Shown here: one piece after another, positions 7,181-17,249 of the stretch
How the letters are laid out: each line of letters starts with the position of its first letter
How positions within the stretch are numbered: position 1 is the first letter of the stretch
Assembly: GCA_027306595.1 (NCBI GenBank)
Contig: DAHUZI010000137.1
Span: 1 to 53,901 of the forward strand
Direction: 5' to 3'
Length of the DNA: 53,901 nt
Source: Candidatus Dormiibacterota bacterium
GTDB lineage: Bacteria > Chloroflexota > Dormibacteria > Aeolococcales > Bog-877
Program-made: the position numbers and the translations under genes
The notes under the pieces: generated by a model
Told to the model about the DNA's origin: nothing
The model's database searches: none
What the model saw: the letters and a program-made list of their open reading frames with translations, nothing else

Positions 7181-8826
7181 GCTGCCTTCCTCCAAACCGC
7201 CGGCGGCCCGAGGGGGCCGCCCAGCACCGCCTCCACGCCGGCGGCCCACTCGAGCAGCCGCTCGTCCTCGCCCCAGTCCGCCGCCAGCTGGAGCCCGACC
7301 GGGAGCTGGTCCTCCCCGAGTCCGCACGGCAGGGTCAGCGCCGGCACGCCGGTGAGGTTGTGGGGACCGGTGCGGCGGCCCTCGGCCTCGCCCTCGGGGT
7401 CGGCCAGGGCGGGATCGTGCTCCGGGGCGACCCAGGCCACCGTCGGGGTCGCGATCAGGTCGTGGTCGGCCAGCACCCGGCGCGTCTGCCGGTCGAGATG
7501 ATCGCGCACCAGCTGGGCGGCGACGTAGGCCGTGCCAGGGGCGAGGACGCCCAGCTCCAGCTGGAGCCGCGTGTCGGGCGCGTAGTCCTCGGGACGGCTC
7601 CGGACCCAGGGCCCGTGGATCACCGCGGCCTCCGGCAGGATGATCTGGAGGAGCGCGACCTCCGCGGATTCGAGGCCAGGGAGCTCAACCCGGTCCAGGC
7701 GAGCCCCGGCGGCGGCCAGCCGGCTCAGCGCCGCGTCGAAGCACCGGGCGACACCGGGCCGGATCTCCGCCTGGTGGCGGTCGACCGGCAGCGCGATCCG
7801 CAGCCCGGCGCAGCGGGCCCTGAGCTCGCCGTCGGCGGGCGGCGCGGGCGGCGGCGCCGAGCCGGTCAGGACCGCGAGGAGCAGAGCCGCGTCGTCGACG
7901 CAGCCGGCGATCGGTCCGACGTGGTCGAGCGTCCACGAGAGCGGGAAAACGCCGTCGGTGCTGACCCGGCCGGAGGTCGGCTTGAGCCCCACCACGCCGC
8001 AATAGCTGGCCGGGATGCGGATCGAACCCCCGGTGTCGGTGCCGAGCGCGCCAAGCACCAGCCCCGCGGCGACCGCGGCGGCCGACCCGCTGCTCGAGCC
8101 GCCCGCCGTGCGACCCTCGTCCCAGGGGTTGTTGCACTGACCGTAATCCGGATGGACGATCCCGTAGGCGAACTCCAGCAGGTTCGTCTTGCCGATCAGG
8201 ACGGCGCCAGCTGCCCGCAGCCGCTCGACGACGGGCGCATCGGTGGCGGCGGCCTCGGCCCTCAGGATGCGCGACCCGCACGTGGTGGCCACCCCGGCGA
8301 TGTCGATGTTGTCCTTGCAGGCAACCGGGATCCCCTCCAGCGGCCCGCGGGCACGCCCGGAGCGGATCCTCGCCTCGGCGGCGCGCGCCTCGGCCAGGGC
8401 CGACTCGGCGAGGACCGCGATGAATGCGTTGAGCCGCGGCTCCGCCCGCTCGATGCGCCGCAGCAGCCCGCTGGTCACCGCCGTCGGCGAGCGGGTTCCG
8501 TCGCGGTAGGCGCGGGCGAGCTCGCGGATCGACCGCAGGCCGCCCGGAGCCGGGGTCCTCGCGGCCGACACGGGGGCGGCAGGCCGCGCCATCGGCGCTG
8601 GCACGGTCGGCTCGGCGCGCACCGCCCGGTCGGCCGCCCCCGGCGCGGTCGCCGCCGCCACGAGCGCGTCGGCGGAGGCCAGGAGCGCGGCGAGGTGGGG
8701 GGCGAGCACCGCCGCGCGGTCGGGACTGCAGCGCAGGTCGGCGTGGCGGGCGAGCCGGAGCACATCCTCCGCTGTGACCCGCGCCGGCGGTGTCGGGGAG
8801 GCTGGGGGAGCGCCCGGTGCGCTCAC
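7177..8826 (-). CDS. Amidase-signature hydrolase with a GatC/AtzG-like N-terminal segment
   Basis: 549 residues. The amidase domain (about 95-540) has the Ser-cisSer-Lys triad: Lys171 in GIPVACKDN, the GGSSSGS block at 242-248, and nucleophile Ser268 in [11 protein letters not shown]. Residues about 16-60 ([15 protein letters not shown], then [15 protein letters not shown]) look like the small helical GatC/AtzG subunit, followed by a Pro/Ala-rich linker, so a normally separate partner seems fused. The enzyme would hydrolyse an amide or carbamoyl bond. The start is GTG 8826, overlapping the M19 stop (GTGA). It is third in the operon from 10963. Confidence 0.9.
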   Translation of the reverse strand: MSAPGAPPASPTPPARVTAEDVLRLARHADLRCSPDRAAVLAPHLAALLASADALVAAATAPGAADRAVRAEPTVPAPMARPAAPVSAARTPAPGGLRSIRELARAYRDGTRSPTAVTSGLLRRIERAEPRLNAFIAVLAESALAEARAAEARIRSGRARGPLEGIPVACKDNIDIAGVATTCGSRILRAEAAATDAPVVERLRAAGAVLIGKTNLLEFAYGIVHPDYGQCNNPWDEGRTAGGSSSGSAAAVAAGLVLGALGTDTGGSIRIPASYCGVVGLKPTSGRVSTDGVFPLSWTLDHVGPIAGCVDDAALLLAVLTGSAPPPAPPADGELRARCAGLRIALPVDRHQAEIRPGVARCFDAALSRLAAAGARLDRVELPGLESAEVALLQIILPEAAVIHGPWVRSRPEDYAPDTRLQLELGVLAPGTAYVAAQLVRDHLDRQTRRVLADHDLIATPTVAWVAPEHDPALADPEGEAEGRRTGPHNLTGVPALTLPCGLGEDQLPVGLQLAADWGEDERLLEWAAGVEAVLGGPLGPPAVWRKAA

Positions 8827-10037
8827 GCTGCGTCGCCGGGCGCCCAGGCCTCGCGAAGGCAGCGCAGGATGTTACCCCCGGCCACCCGCAGGATGTCGGC
8901 GTCCGAGTACCCGTGCGTGACTAGCCACCGGACGATGTTGGGCAGGGCCTCGGCGGGGCTCTCCACGCCGTCCACGAACGGGACCCGCTCGAACGGCACG
9001 GCGGGCTCGGGCCCAAGCGGGCCGAAGCGCTCGGTCATGACGCGGTGCAGGCCGACGTGATCGCCGAAGAGGGTGTCGGGCCCGAAGGCCACGTGCTCGA
9101 TCCCGATCAGCTCGCAGCAGTACTCGAAGTGGGCCATGTAGCTGTCGATCGTGTGGCGCCGCTGGGTCGGGGTCAGGGTCGTGTGCGGCGCCGCCTCGAT
9201 GCCGATCACCCCGCCCCGCTCCGCCATCGCCCGGAGCACGTCGTCGGGCTTCATCCGGGGGGTCGGCCAGAGCGCGCGCGCCCCGGCATGGGAGATGGAG
9301 ACCGGCGTCGTGCTCGCCTCGATCGTGTCCAGGGTGGTCCGGTCACCCGCGTGCGAGCAGTCGACCAGGATTCCGAGCTGGTTCATGCGCCGGACCGCCG
9401 CCCGGCCGAAGCGGGTGAGCCCGCCATCGGTCGCCTCCGCCAGCCCGCTGCCCAGGTTGTTGGCCTCGCTATAGGTGACGCCGACGGCCCGCACCCCGAA
9501 CCCGTACAGGATGTCGAGCCGATCGAGCTCGTTCTCGATCGGGGCCGCCGACTCGACGGCGAGGACGATGCCGAGCTGGCCCCGGGTGCGAGCCGCCTCG
9601 AGGTCGGACAGCCGCCGGACGACCATGCAGAAGTCCTGGTGGGCGAGGTCGCAGAGCCGCATCCCGAGGTCATAGAGGGTGTCGTCCCACTTCCATCCGG
9701 CGAGGGAGGTGATCTGCCCCTCGCCGTCAGCGAGATTGTCGAAGACGCAATCGAGGCCGGAGCGGCTCAGCCCCAGGTAGCCGGTGACGTCGCGACCGTG
9801 GCGCCGGTACTCGAACAGCTCGTCGGCGTCGTCGGGAATGACGGTCGGGTGGTCGTGGAAGGAGACGATCGGCCCACGCTCGAGCAGGGACTGCACCCGG
9901 GCCTCCTGTTCCGGGGTGGTCGCGACCACGGTCGAGGGCACCCGGTCGAGCTCGGCGGCGAGCTCGAACACCCGGTAGTCGCGCCCCGGCTCGAGGTAGG
10001 CGTAGGAGCGGTATCCCCGGTAGGCGGTCCGCTTCAC
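8823..10037 (-). CDS. Peptidase family M19 (renal dipeptidase-like)
   Basis: 404 residues, TIM-barrel membrane-dipeptidase family. Recognisable ligand segments are VLAVESAAPIENELDR (bridging Glu), LVDCSHAG and VSISHAGARAL (His), and GIEHVAFGPDTLFGDHVG near the C-terminal Asp. The usual first motif HxD is unusual here: VSFHDHPTVI. The start is GTG 10037, overlapping the upstream asparaginase stop by GTGA; the frame is open much further upstream but only as antisense-like low-complexity. It likely cleaves a dipeptide or amide with a D- or dehydro-residue; the substrate is not inferable. No signal peptide, so cytosolic. Confidence 0.88.
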   Translation of the reverse strand: MKRTAYRGYRSYAYLEPGRDYRVFELAAELDRVPSTVVATTPEQEARVQSLLERGPIVSFHDHPTVIPDDADELFEYRRHGRDVTGYLGLSRSGLDCVFDNLADGEGQITSLAGWKWDDTLYDLGMRLCDLAHQDFCMVVRRLSDLEAARTRGQLGIVLAVESAAPIENELDRLDILYGFGVRAVGVTYSEANNLGSGLAEATDGGLTRFGRAAVRRMNQLGILVDCSHAGDRTTLDTIEASTTPVSISHAGARALWPTPRMKPDDVLRAMAERGGVIGIEAAPHTTLTPTQRRHTIDSYMAHFEYCCELIGIEHVAFGPDTLFGDHVGLHRVMTERFGPLGPEPAVPFERVPFVDGVESPAEALPNIVRWLVTHGYSDADILRVAGGNILRCLREAWAPGDAA

Positions 10038-10963
10038 GACGCCCCCCCCGCCAGCTCGACCACCAGTCGCGGGCCGACCGTGGGCTCGGCCATCGCCTCG
10101 GTCTGGTGCGCGTACTCCCACCCCCGTCGGGTCGTGGCGGCGCAGTGCCGGCCGACGGCGTCGACGGCGACGACGTGCATGAGGACCGTCGCCGGGTCGA
10201 TCCCGCCGAGGTGCGCAAGGTCGTGCAGGGCCTCGACGCAGGCCGCCTCCACCGAGAGCCCGCGGCGCATGCCCTCCACCACCATCCGGGCGGTGCCGGC
10301 GCGGATGGCCAGCTCCCCCCAGCCGGTGCAGGCCGCCGCGCCGTAGCGGTCGTCGGCGTAGTTGCCCGCGCCGATCATGGGCGAGTCGCCCAGCCGCCCG
10401 GGGTGCTTCCAGGCGGCGCCGCTGGTGCTGACGGCGACCGCGAGATGGCCGGCGGCGTCGTGGGCGATCACGTTGACCGTGCCGGCGACGTGCTCCGGGT
10501 CGGTGGCCAGCCGCCCGATCCGGTGGAGCCACTCCGCCATCGGGGTGGTGGGGTCGAGGGTTCCCTCCAGGCCCTGCTGCCAGGTCCGGCGGGCCGCGTC
10601 GGTGAGGAGGTCCTCCTTCACCATGCCCATCCCATCGGCCAGTCGGGCCGCCCCGTCGCCGACCACGAGCACGTGGGGAAGCGCCTCCATCACCCGGCGC
10701 GCTAGGGTGATCGGGTGCCGGTAGCCGCGAACCGCCCCGACCGCGCCGGCCCGACGCGTCGCGCCCTCCATGATCGAGGCGTCGAGCTCGACCTCCCCGA
10801 GGACGTTGGGGTATCCCCCGTACCCCACGGTGTGGTCGTCGGGGTTGTCCTCGACGACCCGGACGGCCGCCTCCACGGCGTCGAGGGCGCTCCCCCCGTC
10901 CCGAAGGACGGCCATCGCCGCCGGGATCCCGACGGCCCCGTTGGCGCTGGCGACGACGATCAC
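10034..10963 (-). CDS. Isoaspartyl peptidase / N4-glycosylasparaginase-type Ntn hydrolase
   Basis: 309 residues from GTG 10963 (RBS GAGGGGG). N-terminal ASANGAVGIPAAMAVLRDGGSALDAV and VEDNPDDHTVGYGGYPN match the asparaginase-2/AGA family. Autocleavage would expose the nucleophile Thr162 in HVAGTVNVIAHD; the following AVSTSGAAWKHPGRLGDSPMIGAGNYAD is the conserved beta-subunit start. Members hydrolyse beta-aspartyl peptides, asparagine or GlcNAc-Asn. It heads the six-gene operon down to 4906. A minus-strand TATACT lies at 11030-11025, about 60 nt upstream, and can serve as its -10 box. The divergent gene at 11122 shares this intergenic region. Confidence 0.9.
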   Translation of the reverse strand: MIVVASANGAVGIPAAMAVLRDGGSALDAVEAAVRVVEDNPDDHTVGYGGYPNVLGEVELDASIMEGATRRAGAVGAVRGYRHPITLARRVMEALPHVLVVGDGAARLADGMGMVKEDLLTDAARRTWQQGLEGTLDPTTPMAEWLHRIGRLATDPEHVAGTVNVIAHDAAGHLAVAVSTSGAAWKHPGRLGDSPMIGAGNYADDRYGAAACTGWGELAIRAGTARMVVEGMRRGLSVEAACVEALHDLAHLGGIDPATVLMHVVAVDAVGRHCAATTRRGWEYAHQTEAMAEPTVGPRLVVELAGGAS

Positions 10964-11024
10964 CGCTGCCCCCTCGGCCCGCGGCCGGCGCCTCGATCGG
11001 CGGCATCCCCCCGCACGGTGCCCC

Positions 11025-11030
11025 AGTATA
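11025..11030 (-). promoter_or_regulatory. -10 box of the amide-catabolic operon
   Basis: TATACT on the minus strand, giving a leader of about 55 nt before GTG 10963, which carries a Shine-Dalgarno sequence. Confidence 0.45.
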
Positions 11031-11121
11031 GGTGCGGCCCCCGGCCCCGAGCCCGCCGGCGCCAACCCCGCCCCCGGCCGTAGACTCGCGACGCCACGTC
11101 GAGCGCCAGGGAGAGAACCGG

Positions 11122-12150
11122 GTGCGATTCACGGTCATCGGGGCGGGGGCGATCGGGGGGACGGTCGGCGCCCACCTGGTCCGAGCGGGCGACACCGTCC
11201 AGCTCATCGAGCGCGACCGAGCCCATGTCGAGGCGGTGCGCGCCAACGGGCTCACCCTGCGGTCCGAGACCGGGACCCTCACGGTCCCCGTCCCCGCCGC
11301 GACCCCGGAGGCGCCGCCCACCGGTCCCCTCGGCACCGTGCTCCTCTGCGTCAAGTCGCAGGACACGCGGGCGGCGGCGGCCTGGTGCGCCGAGCGGCTC
11401 GGACCCGACGAATGCGTCGTCTCGCTCCAGAACGGGCTCTGCGAGGCCGTCATCGCGGAGGTCGTGGGGGCGCCCCGGACCGTCGGCGCCTTCGTCAACT
11501 TCTCGGCCGACCTCATGGAACCGGGGGTCATCGAGGTGGGCGGGCCCGGCACCTTCGTGGTGGGGGAGCTGGACGGTGCGGCGACCGCCCGCGTCGCGGC
11601 CATCGCCGAGCACCTGTCGGCCTTCATTCCGGTTCGCCCGACCGCCAATGTGTTCGGGTACCTGTGGGCCAAGCTCGGCTACGCCAACATGCTGTTCGCG
11701 ACCGCCCTAGTGGACGCCACCATGGCCGACGTGATCGAGCGCTTTCCCGACCTCATGGTGGAGCTGGCCTGCGAGGTGTACGACGTGGCCGAGGCCCGCG
11801 GCGTGCGGCTGGAGCCGTTTGACGACGTGGAGCCGGGCCTCTACCATCCCCGCGCCGGCCGCGACCCCGAGCGCCTCCGGGCCGCGATGGCGAGCCTGGT
11901 GGAGCGGCGACGGCGAGACGGCAAGTCGAAGAGCGGCATCTGGCGCGACCTTGCCGTCCGCCACCGGCACACCGAGGTGGACCACCAGCTGGGGCCGGCC
12001 GTCGCCATCGGCAGCGAGTACGGGCTGACCCTGCCGCTCACCCGCTGGCTGGTCGAGCGCATCCACGACCTCGAGGCGGGCCGGCGGGCGATGGACTGGG
12101 CCAACGTCGAGGAGCTGGAGCGGCTGCGCACGTCCACCCCGTCTCGCTGA
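11122..12150 (+). CDS. Ketopantoate reductase-family oxidoreductase
   Basis: 342 residues. The N-terminal Rossmann motif (FTVIGAGAIGGTVGAHLVRAG) begins at residue 2, followed by VLLCVKSQDT and VVSLQNG, both hallmarks of the ApbA/PanE family. The C-terminal helical domain has YLWAKLGYANML and a KSKSGIWRDL segment with the catalytic-region lysines. About 40 residues longer than E. coli PanE, and no pantothenate genes are nearby, so a different 2-oxo acid substrate is likely. The start is GTG 11122 with RBS AGGGAGAGA. It is divergent from the amide operon and may be co-regulated with it. Confidence 0.85.
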   Translation: MRFTVIGAGAIGGTVGAHLVRAGDTVQLIERDRAHVEAVRANGLTLRSETGTLTVPVPAATPEAPPTGPLGTVLLCVKSQDTRAAAAWCAERLGPDECVVSLQNGLCEAVIAEVVGAPRTVGAFVNFSADLMEPGVIEVGGPGTFVVGELDGAATARVAAIAEHLSAFIPVRPTANVFGYLWAKLGYANMLFATALVDATMADVIERFPDLMVELACEVYDVAEARGVRLEPFDDVEPGLYHPRAGRDPERLRAAMASLVERRRRDGKSKSGIWRDLAVRHRHTEVDHQLGPAVAIGSEYGLTLPLTRWLVERIHDLEAGRRAMDWANVEELERLRTSTPSR

Positions 12151-12231
12151 CCGGCCGGGCGCCCTTCACGATCCACGTGCGCTACGCGCCCGAGATGATC
12201 TCCGGCGGCACCGAACGCCGAGCGACTTCGT

Positions 12232-12801
12232 TCAGCCGGCTGGCGGCCCTGCCCGTCCCGTTCGAGCCATCGTGATCCGCTCAAGCGCTCCGGTCCCGAA
12301 GTCGACCGCCCATGCATCGGGCAGCCGCGGGGCCTCCCAGAACCTGAACGGGTCGTCCAACCGGACCGCGATCGCCAGCCACGTCGTGATGAGCACGCCG
12401 TGGCTCACCAGGACGACGCGTCCGGTCGTGGGAACCTCGCGTTGCACCGAGGCGACCCGGTTGAGCACGTCCTCGTGGGGCTCCCATCCCTCAACCTCCC
12501 CGCCGCGGAGGTAGACAGACACAGCCGCCCGCAGCGCACCGGCGCTCGGATACCACGGGCGCCGCACTTCGCCCAGCTCGTGGCGCACGACCGCGGCAGC
12601 TCCCGGGACGGAGAGCTGGGCGGTTTCGCGCGCCTTGCGCTCCGGACTGGTCCAGAGCCCGGTGATCCCCGACCGAGCCGCGAGCGCGTTTCCGAGCTCG
12701 CTCGCCCGTGCTCGGCCGCGCTGGGTGAGGGACCACTCGACCGCTGGCGTGCCGCAATCCAGCCACGGTTCGGCGTGGCGTACCAGGAGCAGCTCGGCCA
12801 T
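12232..12801 (-). CDS. Histidine phosphatase-family protein
   Basis: 189 residues. The RHG-type motif reads LLLVRHAEPW (catalytic His near residue 8), with TSPERKARETA (phosphate-binding Arg) and the second His in VVLVSHGVLITTW. This is the broad phosphoglycerate-mutase-like phosphatase clade, whose members act on sugar phosphates, nucleotides or phosphoproteins. ATG 12801 (MAELLLVRHAE) is chosen because upstream in-frame residues are not family-like; a GAGGAT lies upstream. Monocistronic, convergent with the gene at 11122. Confidence 0.85.
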   Translation of the reverse strand: MAELLLVRHAEPWLDCGTPAVEWSLTQRGRARASELGNALAARSGITGLWTSPERKARETAQLSVPGAAAVVRHELGEVRRPWYPSAGALRAAVSVYLRGGEVEGWEPHEDVLNRVASVQREVPTTGRVVLVSHGVLITTWLAIAVRLDDPFRFWEAPRLPDAWAVDFGTGALERITMARTGRAGPPAG

Positions 12802-13346
12802 CGCATCCGATCCTCGCACGCCCCGCCCACCGCGCTCTTGCGGAGTGTGGGCGAGTCCTGGCTCTGGCATCTCCATCCCCCGCAGGCACGCGGAACAGTG
12901 CCGCGGCGTGTCGGCCCGAACCTTGGCGCCGCGCGGCCCCCAGCGCTCGGAGAGCTTCCGGCAGCGTCGGGGCGCCCGGCCGCCGGCGGCGTCAACGCGC
13001 TCGCTGATGGCCCGTGCGCAGGCTCGTTCGTTGTCGGGGCGAGGCGTCCGGAGACGCGCGGGCTCGAGCGGCGGCAGGCGACGGGCTCGCGGGCGCCAGC
13101 GTCACCCCGCGCAGCCGGTGCCCCGCGCCCCCGGTGGCCCCGGGCTCGTCGACCTCGGGGGATCCGATCGGCTTCCAGGCAACGCAGCTCGTGGGCGCGG
13201 CCGGGCGGCCCGCGGAGTTCCCCCGGGCCGAGGGCGCGGCAGCCTGCTCCCGAACCGGCGATCGGTCGGCGCCGGTGCCGCGCCCACCGGTCACCGGTCA
13301 CCGGTTCGCCAGTTCGCCGGAGCCGGCACGAGGCGGCGGTCTCGGG
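12802..13346. other. 545-bp stretch without a recognisable gene
   Basis: Open frames on both strands are Pro/Arg/Ala-rich and show no family motifs, RBS or consistent codon pattern. Nothing further is seen. Confidence 0.45.
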
Positions 13347-13955
13347 TCAGCCGCCCTCGTCGTCGACGGCGCCCACGCTGTCGTCCAGCTCCGAGATGAT
13401 CGAGAGCAGGTCGACATCGTGGGCCGCCTGGGCCCGGGTCACCATCTCCCGGACCCGGTCGACGTGCTCCTCGTCCCAGCCGAGCTGCAGCGCCAGGTCC
13501 CCGGTGGTCGGGGGCCGGCCCTTCTCCAGCCGAAGCCGGCCCTCGGCAGCGGCGAAGCTCTCGCTGTCGGCGACCCAGCGCGCCTCCTCCGCCCGATACT
13601 CGCGCTCCAGCGCCTCGGCACGGTCGAGCTCCTCCTCCACCGCCTCCCGCAGGGTTCGGGAGAGGGTCGCGGCCGCACCGTCGGATGCGAGGTGCCGCTG
13701 CAGGCCCAGGACCAGCCCGGCACTGCCCTCCTGAAAGAGGTCGGCCACCGTGACACCGGAATCCTTGCGGGCCAGGACCGCATCCCGGACCAACCACAGG
13801 TGATGGGAGACCAGATCCTCCAGCGCGCCCGCATCCCCGCCGGCGGCGGCTCGCAGGAGGGCGTCCACCTCGGTCGCGGCCAGTGGGGCACTGCCGGCCG
13901 CCAACCGGCTCACCTCGTCCAGCGCCGCCTGGCGGTCGCTCGGGCGGTCCGTCAC
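13347..13955 (-). CDS. Sigma-70-like protein with regions 2 and 3 but no region 4
   Basis: 202 residues. ALEDLVSHHLWLVRDAVLARKDSGVTVADLFQEGSAGLV (about 46-84) aligns with sigma regions 2.1-2.2, including the core-binding D-L-x-Q-E-G motif. The following region 2.3/2.4 stretch lacks the aromatic DNA-melting residues. AEGRLRLEKGRPPTTGDLALQLGWDEEHVDRVREMV (about 138-173) resembles region 3. The protein ends in an acidic tail with no region 4 helix-turn-helix. It could bind RNA polymerase core without classic -35 recognition, acting as a decoy, anti-sigma-like factor or phase-specific sigma; this is inference. The start is GTG 13955, 6 nt after TATACT. Divergent from zwf. Confidence 0.7.
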   Translation of the reverse strand: MTDRPSDRQAALDEVSRLAAGSAPLAATEVDALLRAAAGGDAGALEDLVSHHLWLVRDAVLARKDSGVTVADLFQEGSAGLVLGLQRHLASDGAAATLSRTLREAVEEELDRAEALEREYRAEEARWVADSESFAAAEGRLRLEKGRPPTTGDLALQLGWDEEHVDRVREMVTRAQAAHDVDLLSIISELDDSVGAVDDEGG

Positions 13956-13961
13956 CCGAGG

Positions 13962-13967
13962 AGTATA
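13962..13967 (-). promoter_or_regulatory. -10 box, leaderless, sigma-like gene
   Basis: TATACT on the minus strand, exactly 6 nt before the GTG at 13955. No Shine-Dalgarno sequence fits, so the transcript probably starts at the start codon. Confidence 0.6.
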
Positions 13968-14014
13968 GGTGGGGTCGCGGGAAGGTTCACCGACACCTGC
14001 CCCGCGTGCCGTGC

Positions 14015-14020
14015 GACACT
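14015..14020 (+). promoter_or_regulatory. -10-like box, leaderless zwf
   Basis: GACACT, exactly 6 nt before GTG 14027. It keeps the key A at position 2 and T at position 6, but is a weaker match than the others. Confidence 0.4.
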
Positions 14021-14026
14021 CGGCCG

Positions 14027-15484
<1,458 letters not shown>

Positions 15485-15493
<9 letters not shown>

Positions 15494-15525
15494 GGCGCGG
15501 ACTGGGAGGCGGCGCCGCAGCCCGG
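15485..15525. terminator. Possible terminator hairpin between convergent zwf and pxpC
   Basis: CCGGGCTG (15485-15492) pairs with CAGCCCGG (15518-15525) around a 25-nt GC-rich loop. No U-tract on either strand, as is common at high GC. Overlaps the zwf stop. Confidence 0.3.
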
Positions 15526-15547
15526 TCGGGTGGCGACGCGGGCAGCC

Positions 15548-16483
15548 TCAGGCGGGAACCGGCCAGGCCCGAGACAGGCGCCGCCAGGCGGCCGCTCGGG
15601 TCGTGAGCCGAAAGCGCAGGACGGTCCCGGGGCGGGCCTGGGCGAGCCGCCAGCAATCGACGGCGGCGACCTGGAGGGGCTTGGCGTACCCGCCCATGGA
15701 GCCGCGGTCCGCGAGCAGGACGATCGGCAGGCCCTCCGGCGTCAGCTGAACGGCACCCCACGCCGTCCCCTCGGAGAGCATGGTGCCGGGCCGGGTGGGG
15801 GTCGAGACCGCCGGCACCGGGGCGCCCAGAAGGCGCAGGCCGGCCCGGTCCGAGGTCGGCGACACCGTGTACGGCTGGGCGAGGAGGTGGCGCCGCTGGT
15901 CGGGACTGACCGTGTCCCATTGGGCGCCCGGCAGGACGGCGACGGGCCAGGCGCCGGACCCGGGAGCTGGGCGCCACCTGGGCGGCGTCGCCCGGGGTGC
16001 CCGCTCGCCGGTCGCGGCACCGACGGGGAGCCCGTCGCCGGCCGCCAGCTGGCGGCCGGCGAGTCCGGGGAGACGCCCGGGCCGGTCGACCCCGCGGCTG
16101 CCGAAGACCAGGGGCAGCGCCAGGCCGCCGGCGACCGCAAGCCAGGCCCGCAGCGCGGGGGGCTCGGCCTCGACCGCCACGGCCGAACCCGGCGGGACCT
16201 CCACGGCGGCGTCCGGCGGCTGGGGCACCCCCCCGACCTCGAGCCGCAGCCCGCCGACCAGAGCCACCCGCACCGGTCCCCCCTCGGCCCGGAGCACCGG
16301 GCCCCGGCCGACGCACTCAAGACCACAAGCGCCAGGCGGATTGCCGACCAGATGGTTGGCCCAGCGCAGCGCCGTCGGGTCGAGGGGACCCCCCTCCACC
16401 AGGCCGAAGCGGAGCGCGCGCCGGGGCCGGTCGTCGACCGCCAGGTCCTGGAAGCCGGCGCGGACGACGGTGAGCTGGATCAC
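15548..16483 (-). CDS. pxpC: 5-oxoprolinase subunit C (biotin-dependent carboxyltransferase/KipA family)
   Basis: 311 residues. Part of the ATP-dependent prokaryotic 5-oxoprolinase PxpABC, which opens L-5-oxoproline (pyroglutamate) to glutamate. AhsC/KipA-family features: TVVRAGFQDLAVDDRP at the N-terminus, GGPLDPTALRWANHLVGNP, LEVPPGSAVAVEA-type turn, and TPEGLPIVLLADRGSMGGYAK near the end. The start GTG 16483 overlaps the pxpB stop by GTGA, confirming operon order A-B-C. Converges on zwf. Confidence 0.9.
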   Translation of the reverse strand: MIQLTVVRAGFQDLAVDDRPRRALRFGLVEGGPLDPTALRWANHLVGNPPGACGLECVGRGPVLRAEGGPVRVALVGGLRLEVGGVPQPPDAAVEVPPGSAVAVEAEPPALRAWLAVAGGLALPLVFGSRGVDRPGRLPGLAGRQLAAGDGLPVGAATGERAPRATPPRWRPAPGSGAWPVAVLPGAQWDTVSPDQRRHLLAQPYTVSPTSDRAGLRLLGAPVPAVSTPTRPGTMLSEGTAWGAVQLTPEGLPIVLLADRGSMGGYAKPLQVAAVDCWRLAQARPGTVLRFRLTTRAAAWRRLSRAWPVPA

Positions 16484-17232
16484 CCGGACGCGGGCGCCTC
16501 CGGCCCCACGGCGCCGGCGGGGTCGGCCGTGAACTGGACCCGGGCGCCGGGGGCGAGCGGGCACGCCGCCTCCAGGGTTGCGGCACTGGGATCGAAGGGC
16601 CGCAGGGTGGTCCGGCCGATGAGGCGCCAGCCGCCGGGGCCCACGTCCGGATACACGCCGGTCTGGCGGCCGGCGATCCCGACGGAGCCGGCCGGCACCG
16701 CGACCCGGGGCGAGGACCGGCGGGCGACGGTGAGCCGCGGCTCGAGGAAGCCGAGGAAGGCGAAGCCGGGGCGGAACCCGAGGGCGAGCACCGTGTACGG
16801 GCGGGCCACGTGCCGGGCCACCACCGCCGCGGGCGTCAGCCCGATCTCAGCCGCCACGGCCTCGAGGTCGGGGCCGTCGTCGCCACCGTACCGGACCGCA
16901 ACCGTGGTCGGCGCCGGATGCGCCCTCCGGTCCTGAGCTCCGGCGGCCACGAGGCGGGCCCGCCGGCCGAGCGCCAGGACCGCCTCCCGCCTGACGCGGT
17001 GCCGCACGGTCTGGGGATCGAAGGGCAGCTGGCGCCGGTCGAGGATGACGAGAACGGTCCGCAGGCCGGGGACCACGTCCGCGACCCCGGGGATCGCCGC
17101 CGCCAGGAGCGCCCGCCCCACCCGCTGGGCGCGCGCGACCGCCCGGAGGTCGGGCCGCTCACCCCCCACGGCAACCTCGAGCGCCAGCTCGCCGACCCAG
17201 CGGACCCGGGGCGGGTGGGTCCGGCCCCCCAA
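16480..17232 (-). CDS. pxpB: 5-oxoprolinase subunit B (KipI family)
   Basis: About 250 residues if TTG 17232 is used; the exact start is uncertain because the frame is open upstream through pxpA and no ATG/GTG follows soon after the pxpA stop at 17250. Motifs of the KipI/PxpB family: VPGLRTVLVILDRR, the GLTPAAVVARHVARPYTVLALGF block and RPGFAFLGFLEPRLTVARRS, then PAGSVGIAGRQTGVYPDVGPGGW. Works with pxpA and pxpC, whose genes flank it. There is an extra low-complexity stretch around the RREAVLALGRRARLVAAG segment compared with short KipI proteins. Confidence 0.85.
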   Translation of the reverse strand: MGGRTHPPRVRWVGELALEVAVGGERPDLRAVARAQRVGRALLAAAIPGVADVVPGLRTVLVILDRRQLPFDPQTVRHRVRREAVLALGRRARLVAAGAQDRRAHPAPTTVAVRYGGDDGPDLEAVAAEIGLTPAAVVARHVARPYTVLALGFRPGFAFLGFLEPRLTVARRSSPRVAVPAGSVGIAGRQTGVYPDVGPGGWRLIGRTTLRPFDPSAATLEAACPLAPGARVQFTADPAGAVGPEAPASG

Positions 17233-17249
17233 GCCCGGCCGCCGCCCCC

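Noticed and set aside
8823-11672. A 949-residue open frame on the minus strand
   Set aside because: Only the 3' 404 codons are family-like (M19). The rest is antisense to real genes and Arg/Gly/Pro-rich, a high-GC artefact.
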